Positions 1 to 7,990 of a stretch of 64,000 nucleotides of DNA are shown here, piece after piece (position 1 is the first letter of the stretch; every line of letters begins with the position of its first letter). Below the pieces are notes generated by a model. The model ran no database searches. It worked only from the letters and a program-made list of their open reading frames with translations, and had not been told where the DNA came from. The position numbers were made by a program, and so were the translations under genes. Origin of the DNA: Salipaludibacillus neizhouensis (lineage in GTDB: Bacteria > Bacillota > Bacilli > Bacillales > Salisediminibacteriaceae); contig NZ_KZ614146.1 of the NCBI RefSeq assembly GCF_002886185.1, forward strand, positions 1,534,930 through 1,598,929, given 5' to 3'.

Positions 1-21
1 ACCGAATAGTTTCTTTAACAT
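1..21 (-). CDS. Start of a PTS EIIA (glucose/trehalose-type) gene, partial
   Basis: Only the first seven codons are inside the window. An ATG at 21 on the minus strand reads MLKKLFG, preceded by AAAGGGGATG as a ribosome binding site. Single-domain EIIA proteins of the Crr/YpqE type commonly start M(F/L)KKLFGKK. TreP upstream has only EIIB and EIIC domains, so a separate EIIA is needed, and the gene lies 29 bp downstream of treR in the same direction. The identification is inference from seven residues plus context. Confidence 0.45.
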
Positions 22-50
22 GAAAACATCCCCTTTTGAAAAATTTGGAC

Positions 51-761
51 TTAATGGGTTCTTCGGGCAAAGTCAACGAATCGAAACTTGTCTGGTCTGT
101 GTCTGGACTCTGTGTATTGAAAAAGGGTCGTATCATCAAAATAGACGTAGTTTTTGATGACAACAACATTATGAAACCCATCAAGGTCTAATAACTCGCG
201 GTCTTCCGCAGTCGGCTCAACGACAACAATTTCCTTTTTTGCAAAACTGATGGTGAGGTGCAGCTCGTTTTCAACGTAATTATAAATAGAATCTGCACAA
301 ATTTCTTCTGTTAATCCAGGGACCAGCTCTTCAATGAGGTAATCCTTATCTAAGATAATTTTCTCCCCATCAATTTCCCTGATTCTTCCTATCTTCCAAA
401 CAGAGTTATTGCTGGTTAGATTTAACTGGCGTTTCATGTTTGCATCAGGTTTAATGAGTGATAATTCGCTAACAATGGTTTTAACGTTATCCATTTTTTG
501 TGCCAATTCTTTGAAACTAACAAGTCCGGATATCGGAAAATCAAACTTATTGACATCGATCACGATAGAACCTTTGCCTCTAACCTTTTGGATAAACCCA
601 TTCTGAGACAAGAGGTTTAACGCCTTGCGAATTGTTTCTCTCGAAGTATCATAACGAACTGTCATGTCGTTTTCTGAAGGGAGAAGTGTATCAGGTGATA
701 TTTCTCCAGACTTTATTTGTGTTGCAATCTCATCATAAATTGATAAATATTTGTTTTTCAT
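51..761 (-). CDS. treR: Trehalose operon repressor TreR (GntR/HutC family)
   Basis: A 236-residue regulator with an N-terminal GntR winged helix (LPSEND, TSRETIRKALNLL, then a GKGS turn) and a C-terminal UTRA effector domain ending in FRFVDFARR, very close to B. subtilis TreR. That protein represses the tre operon and is released by trehalose-6-phosphate. The start is placed at the ATG at 761 (MKNKYLSIYDEIA) because TreR proteins begin there; an upstream in-frame ATG at 806 would add 15 atypical residues. The binding site before the start is weak (GGGG). It is the third gene of a minus-strand operon after treP and treA. Its predicted operators are upstream of treP at 4274-4324. Length is normal for the family. 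Confidence 0.93.
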   Translation of the reverse strand: MKNKYLSIYDEIATQIKSGEISPDTLLPSENDMTVRYDTSRETIRKALNLLSQNGFIQKVRGKGSIVIDVNKFDFPISGLVSFKELAQKMDNVKTIVSELSLIKPDANMKRQLNLTSNNSVWKIGRIREIDGEKIILDKDYLIEELVPGLTEEICADSIYNYVENELHLTISFAKKEIVVVEPTAEDRELLDLDGFHNVVVIKNYVYFDDTTLFQYTESRHRPDKFRFVDFARRTH

Positions 762-859
762 AGTGCAGCCCCATTTATTAGTAAAAGATAAGATATACGT
801 TCGCATCTGCCTTTAAACTGAAAAAGGGGGATCAAGGTGACTCCTTTTTTCCTTCTCCA

Positions 860-942
860 TTAACACCTGCACCCACTGCGAAGGTGTTACAGGAATTGTG
901 GCAAAAGCTCACGATGTAGTTTAGCTTAACTGTTTTTCTTAA
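860..942 (+). repeat. Structured repeat family 2, partial copy
   Basis: This holds an inner hairpin (AACACCT / AAGGTGTT), then a tail resembling GATCACGCTGT, and a terminal TGTTTTTCTTAAG. It is aligned in tandem with the next copy, in the gap between treA and treR. The 5' outer arm is not recognisable. Confidence 0.55.
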
Positions 943-949
943 GAGATAA

Positions 950-1079
950 GAGAATTTATAAAATTGGCAGCTATCTTTACGCCACAAGTATCAAGGGAAC
1001 CCCACCCTTGATACTTAAATGATGGTGGCTAAAGATCACGCTGTATTTAATAAAAGACGGCTCTGCCGTTTTTCTTAAG
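950..1079 (+). repeat. Structured repeat family 2, complete copy
   Basis: The head CAGCTATCTTTACGCCAC can pair imperfectly with GTGGCTAAAGATCACGCTG near the 3' side. Inside lies a separate hairpin AAGTATCAAGGG / CCCTTGATACTT. The tail forms ACGGC-TCT-GCCGT followed by TTTTCTTAAG, which resembles an intrinsic terminator. The same organisation recurs at 28371-28523. The tail overlaps the last codons of treA on the other strand. Confidence 0.7.
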
Positions 1080-2759
1080 ATGATAAACAATGGATTCATA
1101 GGGTCTTAACTTGATTTGTTGGATGTCCTTTGGTGAATCAGGGTAGTTGGCTAGTAATTGATCGCATGAATACCCATCAACATCGAATGTTTCCGGCAGA
1201 GTAAAGGTTGTTTCTCGCCCATAAAAATTACTTACCATGAGTAACTTTTCTTCTCCATTGCTTCGTACATAAGCAAAAATATCATTATCTTCTTCTAAAA
1301 GCAACTGATAGTCTCCACTGGTGATGATATCGTATTCTTTTCTGAGTTTAATTAACTGTTGGTAATGATAAAAGACCGAGTTTTTATCGGCAACAGCTTG
1401 TTCCGCGTTAATTTCGCGAGAGTTATCTGCTGTCTGTATCCATGGCGTGCCTGTGGTAAATCCGGCGTGCTTCCTTGCATTCCACTGAACAGGTGTTCGT
1501 GAGTTATCTCTCGACTTTTGCTGTAATATTTCAATAATATCTTTGTCTTGCATGCCTTCTTCTTTCTTGGCGTTATACATATTTAACGACTCGACATCAC
1601 GATAGTCATCGATGTCGTCAAATGCTGGATTCGTCATACCAAATTCTTCGCCCTGATAAATATAAGGGGTTCCTTGCATCATATGGATCGTTGTTGCCAG
1701 CATTTTTGCAGATTCCGTATGGTACCTTGTGTCATCGCCAAATCGCGAGACGACGCGGGGTTGATCGTGATTACACCAGAACAGAGCGTTCCAACCGCCA
1801 CCTTTATTCATTTCGACTTGCCATGTTGATAGAATTCGCTTTAATTCATGAAAATTAAAATCAGCTTTTGTCCACTTTTCACCATGAGGATAATCTACCT
1901 TTAAATGATGAAAATTAAAGGTCATGTCTAGCTCCTGACGTTCCGGGTTCGTATACTTAATACAATTATCAATCGTCGTCGACGACATTTCACCGACGGT
2001 CATGATGTCATGCTTTGAGAAAACTTCCTGATTCATCTCCCGGAAAAACTCATGAACTCTTGGTCCATCCGTGTAAAATTTCCGCCCATCTCCAGGAGCA
2101 ACACTTCCATCATCATCAGGAAAATGCTGATTTTTTGAAATTAAATTGATGACATCTAAACGGAAACCATCGACGCCTTTCAGAAGCCAGTAATCCATCA
2201 TCTGATAGACTACTTTTCGCATTTCTTCGTTCTCCCAATTTAAATCAGCTTGGGTAACATCAAACAGGTGCAAGTAATATTGCTCGGTTGATTCCTCATA
2301 CTGCCAAGCAGATCCCCCGAATTTCGAAGCCCAATTGGTGGGGTCATCGCCATCTTTACCATCCTTCCAAATATAAAAATCGCGATAAGGATTATCTTTT
2401 GACGACATCGATTGTTGAAACCACTCATGTTCAGTGGAGGTATGATTAATGACAATATCCATAATAATTTTCAGATTGATTTGATGTGCTTCCTTTAATA
2501 GTTGATCAAAATCCTCCATGGAGCCATATTGCTCGTAAATGTTGTAATAGTCACGAATGTCATAGCCATTATCTCGCTGAGGCGAGTCGTAAATGGGGGT
2601 CAACCAAAGAACATCGACCCCTAGTTTTTTCAAATAAGGTAATTTTTCAATAATCCCTTGAATGTCTCCAGTGCCATTACCAGTCGTATCGTTGAAGCTC
2701 TTTGGATAAATTTGATAGACAACCGCTTTTTTCCACCATTGTTGATCCAAATTGAACAC
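1047..2759 (-). CDS. treA: Trehalose-6-phosphate hydrolase TreA (GH13)
   Basis: A 570-residue cytoplasmic glycoside hydrolase of family 13 that splits trehalose-6-phosphate into glucose and glucose-6-phosphate. It opens WWKKAVVYQIYPKSFND, as in B. subtilis TreA. The usual GH13 blocks are visible: DIVINHTS, the nucleophile region GFRLDVINL, GEM as acid/base region, and NHDQPR. The start is a GTG at 2759 with AAAGGCAG just before it. It lies 23 bp after treP and is cotranscribed with it. The last residues (LKKNGRAVFY) are encoded by a family 2 repeat lying antisense to the gene end, so the natural C-terminus was probably replaced. The catalytic domain is complete. Confidence 0.95.
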   Translation of the reverse strand: MFNLDQQWWKKAVVYQIYPKSFNDTTGNGTGDIQGIIEKLPYLKKLGVDVLWLTPIYDSPQRDNGYDIRDYYNIYEQYGSMEDFDQLLKEAHQINLKIIMDIVINHTSTEHEWFQQSMSSKDNPYRDFYIWKDGKDGDDPTNWASKFGGSAWQYEESTEQYYLHLFDVTQADLNWENEEMRKVVYQMMDYWLLKGVDGFRLDVINLISKNQHFPDDDGSVAPGDGRKFYTDGPRVHEFFREMNQEVFSKHDIMTVGEMSSTTIDNCIKYTNPERQELDMTFNFHHLKVDYPHGEKWTKADFNFHELKRILSTWQVEMNKGGGWNALFWCNHDQPRVVSRFGDDTRYHTESAKMLATTIHMMQGTPYIYQGEEFGMTNPAFDDIDDYRDVESLNMYNAKKEEGMQDKDIIEILQQKSRDNSRTPVQWNARKHAGFTTGTPWIQTADNSREINAEQAVADKNSVFYHYQQLIKLRKEYDIITSGDYQLLLEEDNDIFAYVRSNGEEKLLMVSNFYGRETTFTLPETFDVDGYSCDQLLANYPDSPKDIQQIKLRPYESIVYHLKKNGRAVFY

Positions 2760-2782
2760 CTGCCTTTTACTAAAAGAATAAT

Positions 2783-4219
2783 CTATTTTTTCCCAAGACG
2801 TTTGTAAGCATTCACGCCCATTTTGGTTTTAGATAAAATAATCGTTAACACGAATGGAACAGCAATCGCTACAAACATGGCGATGAAAAAGATAATCCAG
2901 TATTGGAACTGAATGGAAAGGAATCCGGGAATGCCGCCAACCCCAATCGAGTTAGCCATGACACCGCCACCTACGGATATTACCGCGGCAATGGAAGACC
3001 CAATCATCGCTGCTAAAAATGGAAACATATATTTTAAGTTTATACCAAACATGGCGGGCTCGGTTACGCCTAAATAACAAGAAATTGCTGCTGGAACAGA
3101 TACTTGCTGTTCTTTTTCGTCTTTTTTATTTAGGAAGATCATCGCAACAACCGCAGACCCTTGTGCAATATTCGACAGGGCAATCATCGGCCATAAATTC
3201 GTGCCATCAAATTCACTCATTAGCTGTAAATCAATCGCATTGGTCATATGGTGCAGCCCAGTAATAACTAGAGGTGCATAGGCAAAACCAAACATCGCTG
3301 CAAACAACCACCCAAATGTAGAAGTTAAACCTGAGTAGACTACTTCAGAAATCCACGAACCCATTGTCCAACCGATAGGGCCTAGGACAACGTGAGCAAC
3401 TAACACTGCTGGAATAAGTGCAAAGAATGGAACAAAAATCATTGAGATTACATTCGGGATAACTTTTCGTAAACCTAGTTCAAGATAAGCAAGGACAAAA
3501 CCTGCTAAAATAGCGGGAATAACTTGTGCTTGATACCCGATCATTTCTACTTGTGCAAAACCAAAGTCCCAAAACGGTATGTCTCCTCCACCTGCAACGC
3601 CGTATGCGTTAAGTAGTTGAGGGGAAACGAGAGTTATACCTAAAACGATACCGAGAATTTGGGTCGTTCCCATCTTTCTGGAGATGGCCCATGTTATACC
3701 GACGGGTAAGAAGTGAAAGATCGCTTCACCAATTAACCATAAGAAAGCATGGGTTCCGGCCCAAAATTGGGAAACTTCGACTAATGTTAAATCGTCTGGT
3801 CCGATCATACCTATTTCACCGATAACGTTTCTAAAACCTAGAATAAGACCACCGACAACAAGTGCGGGAATTAATGGTGTAAAGATATCTGCAAGGTGTG
3901 AGATCATTCGTTGAATAAAACTCATATTTTGTTTTGCAGCAACTTTTGCTTCATCCTTTGATGTATCACCAACACCGGCGATTTCGGTAAACTCATTGTA
4001 AAAAGAAGCAACGTCGTTACCAATGATAACTTGAAATTGCCCAGCATTCGTAAATGTACCTTTGACGAGAGAGATCTCTTCAATCTTTTTTGCATCTGCC
4101 TTGTCATTATCATTAAGTACGAAGCGCATTCTTGTCGCACAATGTGTGACAACGGAAATATTATCACTTCCCCCGACGTGTTCAAGTAATTCCTTCGCTG
4201 GTTCTGTAAACTTACCCAT
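2783..4219 (-). CDS. treP: Trehalose-specific PTS permease EIIBC (TreP)
   Basis: A 478-residue membrane permease that imports and phosphorylates trehalose. The EIIB domain is first (about residues 1-90), with the phosphorylated cysteine in VTHCATRMRF, followed by a hydrophobic EIIC domain of about ten helices containing GLHHMTNAID and TEPAMFGINLKYMFP. No EIIA domain is fused. The start is ATG 4219, with a strong AAAGGAGG eight bases upstream and the family N-terminus MGKFTEPAKELLEHVGG; longer readings back to 4333 are not supported. It is the first gene of the tre operon. Confidence 0.95.
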   Translation of the reverse strand: MGKFTEPAKELLEHVGGSDNISVVTHCATRMRFVLNDNDKADAKKIEEISLVKGTFTNAGQFQVIIGNDVASFYNEFTEIAGVGDTSKDEAKVAAKQNMSFIQRMISHLADIFTPLIPALVVGGLILGFRNVIGEIGMIGPDDLTLVEVSQFWAGTHAFLWLIGEAIFHFLPVGITWAISRKMGTTQILGIVLGITLVSPQLLNAYGVAGGGDIPFWDFGFAQVEMIGYQAQVIPAILAGFVLAYLELGLRKVIPNVISMIFVPFFALIPAVLVAHVVLGPIGWTMGSWISEVVYSGLTSTFGWLFAAMFGFAYAPLVITGLHHMTNAIDLQLMSEFDGTNLWPMIALSNIAQGSAVVAMIFLNKKDEKEQQVSVPAAISCYLGVTEPAMFGINLKYMFPFLAAMIGSSIAAVISVGGGVMANSIGVGGIPGFLSIQFQYWIIFFIAMFVAIAVPFVLTIILSKTKMGVNAYKRLGKK

Positions 4220-4273
4220 TTTCCATTCCTCCTTTATTGTATAAAAAGCTGTCTTGAGTCGAGCTTTATCGAA

Positions 4274-4333
4274 CTTGTATATACAAGTCATGATTACGTT
4301 TTCATTATATCTTGTATATACAAGTTGTGTCAA
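4274..4333 (-). promoter_or_regulatory. treP promoter with two TreR-type operators and a cre site
   Basis: On the minus strand a -35 TTGACA (4333-4328) is followed 18 bp later by a -10 TATAAT (4309-4304). The palindrome CTTGTATATACAAG fills the spacer (4311-4324), and a second identical palindrome lies downstream (4274-4287), centre to centre 37 bp. This matches the known TreR operator of B. subtilis (TTGTATATACAA). Between them ATGAAAACGTAATCA (4305-4291, minus strand) fits the CcpA cre consensus. The layout predicts repression by TreR and by carbon catabolite control. Confidence 0.88.
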
Positions 4334-4344
4334 GAAGGATTTTT

Positions 4345-4390
4345 AGGGACGGTTCTCTGCTTCATTTTTATGAAGCAGAGAACCGTCCCT
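4345..4390. repeat. REP-like hairpin repeat (family 1), complete
   Basis: Perfect 19-bp arms AGGGACGGTTCTCTGCTTC and its complement surround an 8-nt loop. It lies between the treP promoter and the end of the SIR2-like gene, preceded by TTTT. Confidence 0.9.
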
Positions 4391-4395
4391 TTGAT

Positions 4396-5280
4396 TTACC
4401 AAGGAAGGCCTGCTGCATTGGTGGGGAGTCGTTTCAGGTTTAATTCATCTATTTTCTTAAGTAAGTCGGGGTTTGGTTTTGGATCGACGATAATTATTTT
4501 TGTATCTGGTTTAAGAGAAACCAAATATTGGTCCACTTCTTGGCGGTCAGCTTCGCCGTAGGAATGACCAACAATAATCAAGAGATTAATATCTTTCCCA
4601 CGTGTGTTAAATTGGTCAATCCCATTTTTCACCCAACTTAGGATCCGTTGATAATTATCTTTATGAGGTGGAATAATATCCGCCTCCAGTCTAGGTTCTA
4701 ACCAATCTTCTTTCGGAACAGTTGTTACCTTACCGTTATCCTGAAGTAAAGTTGTCATTTGCCAACGATCTTCCACAGAATACTCGGATGTATTGGTTTC
4801 AAAGTCTATAGATCCATGAGGCTTAAAAATAGGTATGCCTGTCTGATTCTCAAGGGAACCAGTCCGGAAAAAATGTATGTTAGAGGTTTCTAATGCTTTT
4901 TCGAAAACTAAATCGTAATTAAATGACACGACAAAAATCAGGTCTTTGTAATTTTGTTGAAGCCATTTGGTCCATTTCCAATTTACGATATTTTTGCTGT
5001 CAGCATAAATTTGAAAACTTGCATACGATAAGGATAAAAAGCGGCGGAGTTGACAATCCTTATCCCAATTGTAGTTTCTACTGTTCATAAAACGTTCTAT
5101 CGCTTCATATTCATTCGGTTCGTACTGTGCAAGCTGAAATAGCTCATTTTGGATATATGGTAGTTTGTGAATGTATTTTTCATAAGACAGATTTCTTTTT
5201 CCGAAATGGGAGAGTGGAGCTGAAGGATTAAGTCCATAGCGGGAGCCGAAGTCTATGGTAAAACCATTCCCGATGAGCAT
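4396..5280 (-). CDS. Stand-alone SIR2-like domain protein
   Basis: A 294-residue soluble protein. It starts with the nucleotide-binding style LIGNGF (residues 2-7), and has SFNYDLVFEKAL (119-130), KPHGSIDF (153-160) and a C-terminal VGHSYGEAD (237-245). These are features of the SIR2-like (SIR2_2/AbiH-like) superfamily, many members of which act in phage defence by NAD depletion. It is a single-domain form without partner genes, so a defence role is inference. The only ATG is 21 bases after a strong AAGGAGGGG. That site is well spaced for ATC (5298) or ATA (5295), which would add residues such as EKFC before MLIGNGF, as seen in many relatives. An in-frame TGA lies just upstream at 5313, so no other canonical start exists. 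Confidence 0.75.
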   Translation of the reverse strand: MLIGNGFTIDFGSRYGLNPSAPLSHFGKRNLSYEKYIHKLPYIQNELFQLAQYEPNEYEAIERFMNSRNYNWDKDCQLRRFLSLSYASFQIYADSKNIVNWKWTKWLQQNYKDLIFVVSFNYDLVFEKALETSNIHFFRTGSLENQTGIPIFKPHGSIDFETNTSEYSVEDRWQMTTLLQDNGKVTTVPKEDWLEPRLEADIIPPHKDNYQRILSWVKNGIDQFNTRGKDINLLIIVGHSYGEADRQEVDQYLVSLKPDTKIIIVDPKPNPDLLKKIDELNLKRLPTNAAGLPW

Positions 5281-5360
5281 GCAAAATTTCTCTATGATTA
5301 ACCCCTCCTTTCAAGTTTCTTCTATATTGTTGTAAAAATCCTTGATATTATACAGGAGGC

Positions 5361-5416
5361 AAGGGACGGTTCTCTGCTTCCGTTTATGGAGAGTCGGAAT
5401 CAAAAAGCAGTCCCCT
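5361..5416. repeat. REP-like hairpin repeat (family 1), degenerate
   Basis: An intact left arm (GGGACGGTTCTCTGCTTC) is followed by a decayed right side (AAGCAGTCCCC), so the hairpin is only partly formed. It lies upstream of the SIR2-like gene. Confidence 0.7.
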
Positions 5417-5423
5417 TAAAAAC

Positions 5424-5455
5424 TACTAAGAAAAACACGTAGCGTCTTTTGTTAA
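5424..5455 (-). repeat. Tail fragment of repeat family 2
   Basis: Read on the minus strand it gives AAAAGACGCTACGTGTTTTTCTT, matching the terminator-like tail seen at 1050-1079 and 28500-28523. A related plus-strand tail with a CTGCCATGCAGG hairpin is at 5520-5546. Confidence 0.45.
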
Positions 5456-5950
5456 AAGTAACCTTCCATAATAACAAAACAACAAAATAGATATAAAAGA
5501 CACTAAGTTTTTTCAAAATACTGCCATGCAGGTTTTCTTATTTAACTATCTCCCCAGCGGAACATTATTTCAAGACTGTCATGAGTACTGTGGAAGCTGA
5601 ACTTCTTGAATGGGATTTAAACCATGTAACTTTTCCATAATAAGGGCGTATGAGAGACTGTAAATATATAGAGTTTTAGATTTGAATGTTTAAGATTGGA
5701 GGTCGATGTACAGTGAATTCATGCGTTAATCGCTAAACCGTTGTCAGAAACCGGGGTCAAACGATGAATAAATTTGGTGAATTCTAGTTATGAAGATAAT
5801 GTAACTACCATGGTCAGTCCCACGGATAAATAAGTGGAGAAATATAGTGGAGGATTTTGTTGATATGTAAAAAACGCTCTATTGAGCTAAATGTTATTCT
5901 TATTGTCACTCTTATCACCATTCTGAAATATTATTACATTATTTATAAAA
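5456..5950. other. Intergenic stretch without recognised gene
   Basis: Apart from the weak family 2 tail near 5520-5546 I see no open reading frame with a ribosome binding site, no hairpin terminator and no recognisable gene remnant here. Confidence 0.5.
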
Positions 5951-5983
5951 TAAATTGACAATTTAATTCACGCGATTTATAAT
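5951..5983 (+). promoter_or_regulatory. Promoter of the MurNAc operon with palindromic operator candidate
   Basis: TTGACA (5955-5960), a 17-bp spacer and TATAAT (5978-5983) form a consensus sigma-A promoter 30 bp before the first gene. The -35 box is embedded in the 15-nt palindrome TAAATTGACAATTTA (5951-5965). Such a site over the -35 box is a good candidate operator for the MurR-type regulator encoded downstream. Operator assignment is inference. Confidence 0.7.
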
Positions 5984-6013
5984 AAAAACAAATCATCCCC
6001 ATGGAGGTTTGAA

Positions 6014-6988
6014 ATGGCTTATGTAATTGGGATTGACGGTGGTGGTACAAAAACTACCTGTCTATTTAATAATATTAATGATTTTTTACCACATAAAGAA
6101 TCCGAATCCTTGACTGTGATTGGGGAAGCATCAAACCCACATGTAGTCGGATTCGATGAAATGAAGACGAGACTTCAACAACTCATTGCGCATGGGGTGG
6201 CGAAATACTCCATTCAACCGAATGATATCAGTGGAGTTAGTTGTGGGTTAGCTGGAGTAGGAAGGAAAGAAGATGTACGAGAAATTGAAAAAGTATTTCA
6301 ACAAATTTTTTTTGAACTCCAGTTTTCTGAACATTCAATATTTTCCGCTCACTCAGACTCCTACATTGCGCTTCGTGGGGCTCTCCAACCAGGTGCTAAG
6401 GAAGGGATATTAGTTGTTTCTGGAACAGGATCCAGTGCTACTGGAATAGGGAGTCAAGGTAACGTGTATAAAAGTGGTGGTTGGGGACATATTTTAGGTG
6501 ATGAAGGTAGTGGCTATCAAATTGGAATGAGAGCGCTTAATAAAATTACGAAAGCATATGATATGAGAGAGAAGAACACGATACTAACTGATCTGGTTTT
6601 AAAAGAGTTAGCGTTGGAGCATCCTAAAGACCTTATCAGTTATATTTACGGCAGGAAACCAGAAAAGAAAGATATTGCTAGATTAGCCAAACAAGTGATG
6701 GAAGCAGTGAGTCATGGTGATGATGTTGCCGAGGAAATTTTAATCGGGGCTGCAAATGAGTTAGTCAGTCATGTGGAAAGCTTGCATAAAAAGTGCCCAA
6801 GTTATAACGAAAGAACGCCGATTATGACAACTGGTTCTATCTTTACGTATTCTAAGGACTTAGAGAGATATTTTATAGATAATATCCATTTAAAAAAACT
6901 AGGTTTCTATCAGACTGCATATTCTTCCCCGGTGTATGGGGCTGCAATGATTGCTAGAGAGAATTGTACAGACATCAAAAAAAGTTAG
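6014..6988 (+). CDS. murK: N-acetylmuramate/N-acetylglucosamine kinase (BadF/BadG ATPase family)
   Basis: A 324-residue cytoplasmic sugar kinase of the BadF/BadG/BcrA ASKHA family. The phosphate-1 motif IGIDGGGTKT is at residues 5-14 and the second glycine motif VSGTGSSATG at about 138-147. Characterised relatives (MurK of Clostridium acetobutylicum, NagK) phosphorylate MurNAc and GlcNAc at C6. It is directly followed by murQ, whose GTG codon touches the stop. Together with the ABC importer downstream, this suggests it makes MurNAc-6-phosphate from sugar brought in unphosphorylated. The start ATG 6014 has GGAGG nine bases upstream. Substrate is inferred from context. Confidence 0.8.
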   Translation: MAYVIGIDGGGTKTTCLFNNINDFLPHKESESLTVIGEASNPHVVGFDEMKTRLQQLIAHGVAKYSIQPNDISGVSCGLAGVGRKEDVREIEKVFQQIFFELQFSEHSIFSAHSDSYIALRGALQPGAKEGILVVSGTGSSATGIGSQGNVYKSGGWGHILGDEGSGYQIGMRALNKITKAYDMREKNTILTDLVLKELALEHPKDLISYIYGRKPEKKDIARLAKQVMEAVSHGDDVAEEILIGAANELVSHVESLHKKCPSYNERTPIMTTGSIFTYSKDLERYFIDNIHLKKLGFYQTAYSSPVYGAAMIARENCTDIKKS

Positions 6989-6997
6989 GTGTTGACT

Positions 6998-7912
6998 ATG
7001 GAAAAAGAATTATCGAAATTAACGACAGAAAGTAGAAATGTAAATAGCATGAATTTAAGCCAATTGTCCACGTTGGAAGTCTTGCAAACGATTAATAAGG
7101 AAGATAAAAAAGTAGCTTATGCAGTAGAAAAGGTGTTACCTGCAATTGAAGTTGCCATTGAACACGTTTATCAAGCTTTTCAAAAAGGTGGTCGACTGTT
7201 TTATGTAGGTGCAGGAACGAGTGGTAGATTAGGAGTGATTGATGCTTCTGAGTGTCCACCAACGTTTATGACACCGCCGGAAATGGTGCAGACGATAATG
7301 GCTGGAGGAAATGAAGCTTTTACCAATGCAGTGGAAGGGGCAGAAGATAATGAAAAACAGGGTGCCAATGATTTGTTTGGGAGGGCGTTAACAAAAAATG
7401 ATGTGGTCATTGGAATTACTGCAAGTGGACGAACTCCATATCCGATTGGTGCTGTGAAATATGCTCGTGATATAGGCGCATTTACGGTATCGTTATCCTG
7501 TAATGATGATGCAGAAATCAGTAAATTTGCTGCGTGTAATATAGAGGTAATTGTTGAACCCGAGGTATTGACGGGATCAACGAGAATGAAAGCGGCCACT
7601 GCTCATAAGATGGTTCTTAATATGATAAGTACGACGGTCATGGTAAAACTCGGTAAGGTTTATGAGAATCTGATGGTAGATGTCCATGCTAGCAATCATA
7701 AATTAATGGAACGAGCAAAAAGCATTATTATGGAAATAACGAATGTACCTTATGAAGAAGCAGAAAAAATATTGGTACTAGCGGACAACGAAGTGAAGCC
7801 TGCGATCGTCATGATTGAAGCAGAAGTATCGTTGGAAAAGGCGAAAGAAGCTATTTTGAAAAGTAATGGCTATGTTGGAAAAGCTATTGAACATGCCAAA
7901 AAGGACGACTAA
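6998..7912 (+). CDS. murQ: N-acetylmuramic acid 6-phosphate etherase MurQ
   Basis: A 304-residue SIS-domain lyase that converts MurNAc-6-phosphate to GlcNAc-6-phosphate and D-lactate. The signature GAGTSGRLGVIDASECPP is intact, including the catalytic glutamate of ASEC, and a second glutamate lies in EGAEDN. The C-terminal helical part (EAEKILVLADNEVKPAIVM) fits the family, and length is normal. GTG 6989 and TTG 6992 are also in frame, but ATG 6998 has TTAGGTG at a suitable distance. Translational coupling with the kinase is likely. A GlcNAc-6-phosphate deacetylase gene is not in the window. Confidence 0.95.
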   Translation: MEKELSKLTTESRNVNSMNLSQLSTLEVLQTINKEDKKVAYAVEKVLPAIEVAIEHVYQAFQKGGRLFYVGAGTSGRLGVIDASECPPTFMTPPEMVQTIMAGGNEAFTNAVEGAEDNEKQGANDLFGRALTKNDVVIGITASGRTPYPIGAVKYARDIGAFTVSLSCNDDAEISKFAACNIEVIVEPEVLTGSTRMKAATAHKMVLNMISTTVMVKLGKVYENLMVDVHASNHKLMERAKSIIMEITNVPYEEAEKILVLADNEVKPAIVMIEAEVSLEKAKEAILKSNGYVGKAIEHAKKDD

Positions 7913-7924
7913 CGTTTTTGAGAC

Positions 7925-7953
7925 CGTACGGAAGGTATAGAGCCTTCCATACG
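7925..7953 (+). other. Stem-loop between murQ and the binding protein gene
   Basis: CGTACGGAAGG and CCTTCCATACG pair with one G-U wobble around a 7-nt loop. There is no proper T run, so it may be an RNA processing or stabilising structure rather than a terminator. Confidence 0.55.
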
Positions 7954-7990
7954 TTTCATATAAAACATTAACATAAAGGGGGATATGTAG

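Noticed and set aside
4345-4390. Treating every GGGACGG hairpin as an intrinsic terminator
   Set aside because: Most copies lack a T run and several lie in promoters or leaders (34262, 37951, 41125); they are better explained as REP-like repeats, though some may stop transcription.
7201-7599. Open frame of 132 codons antisense to murQ
   Set aside because: It lies entirely inside an unambiguous gene and has no start site; a shadow frame.
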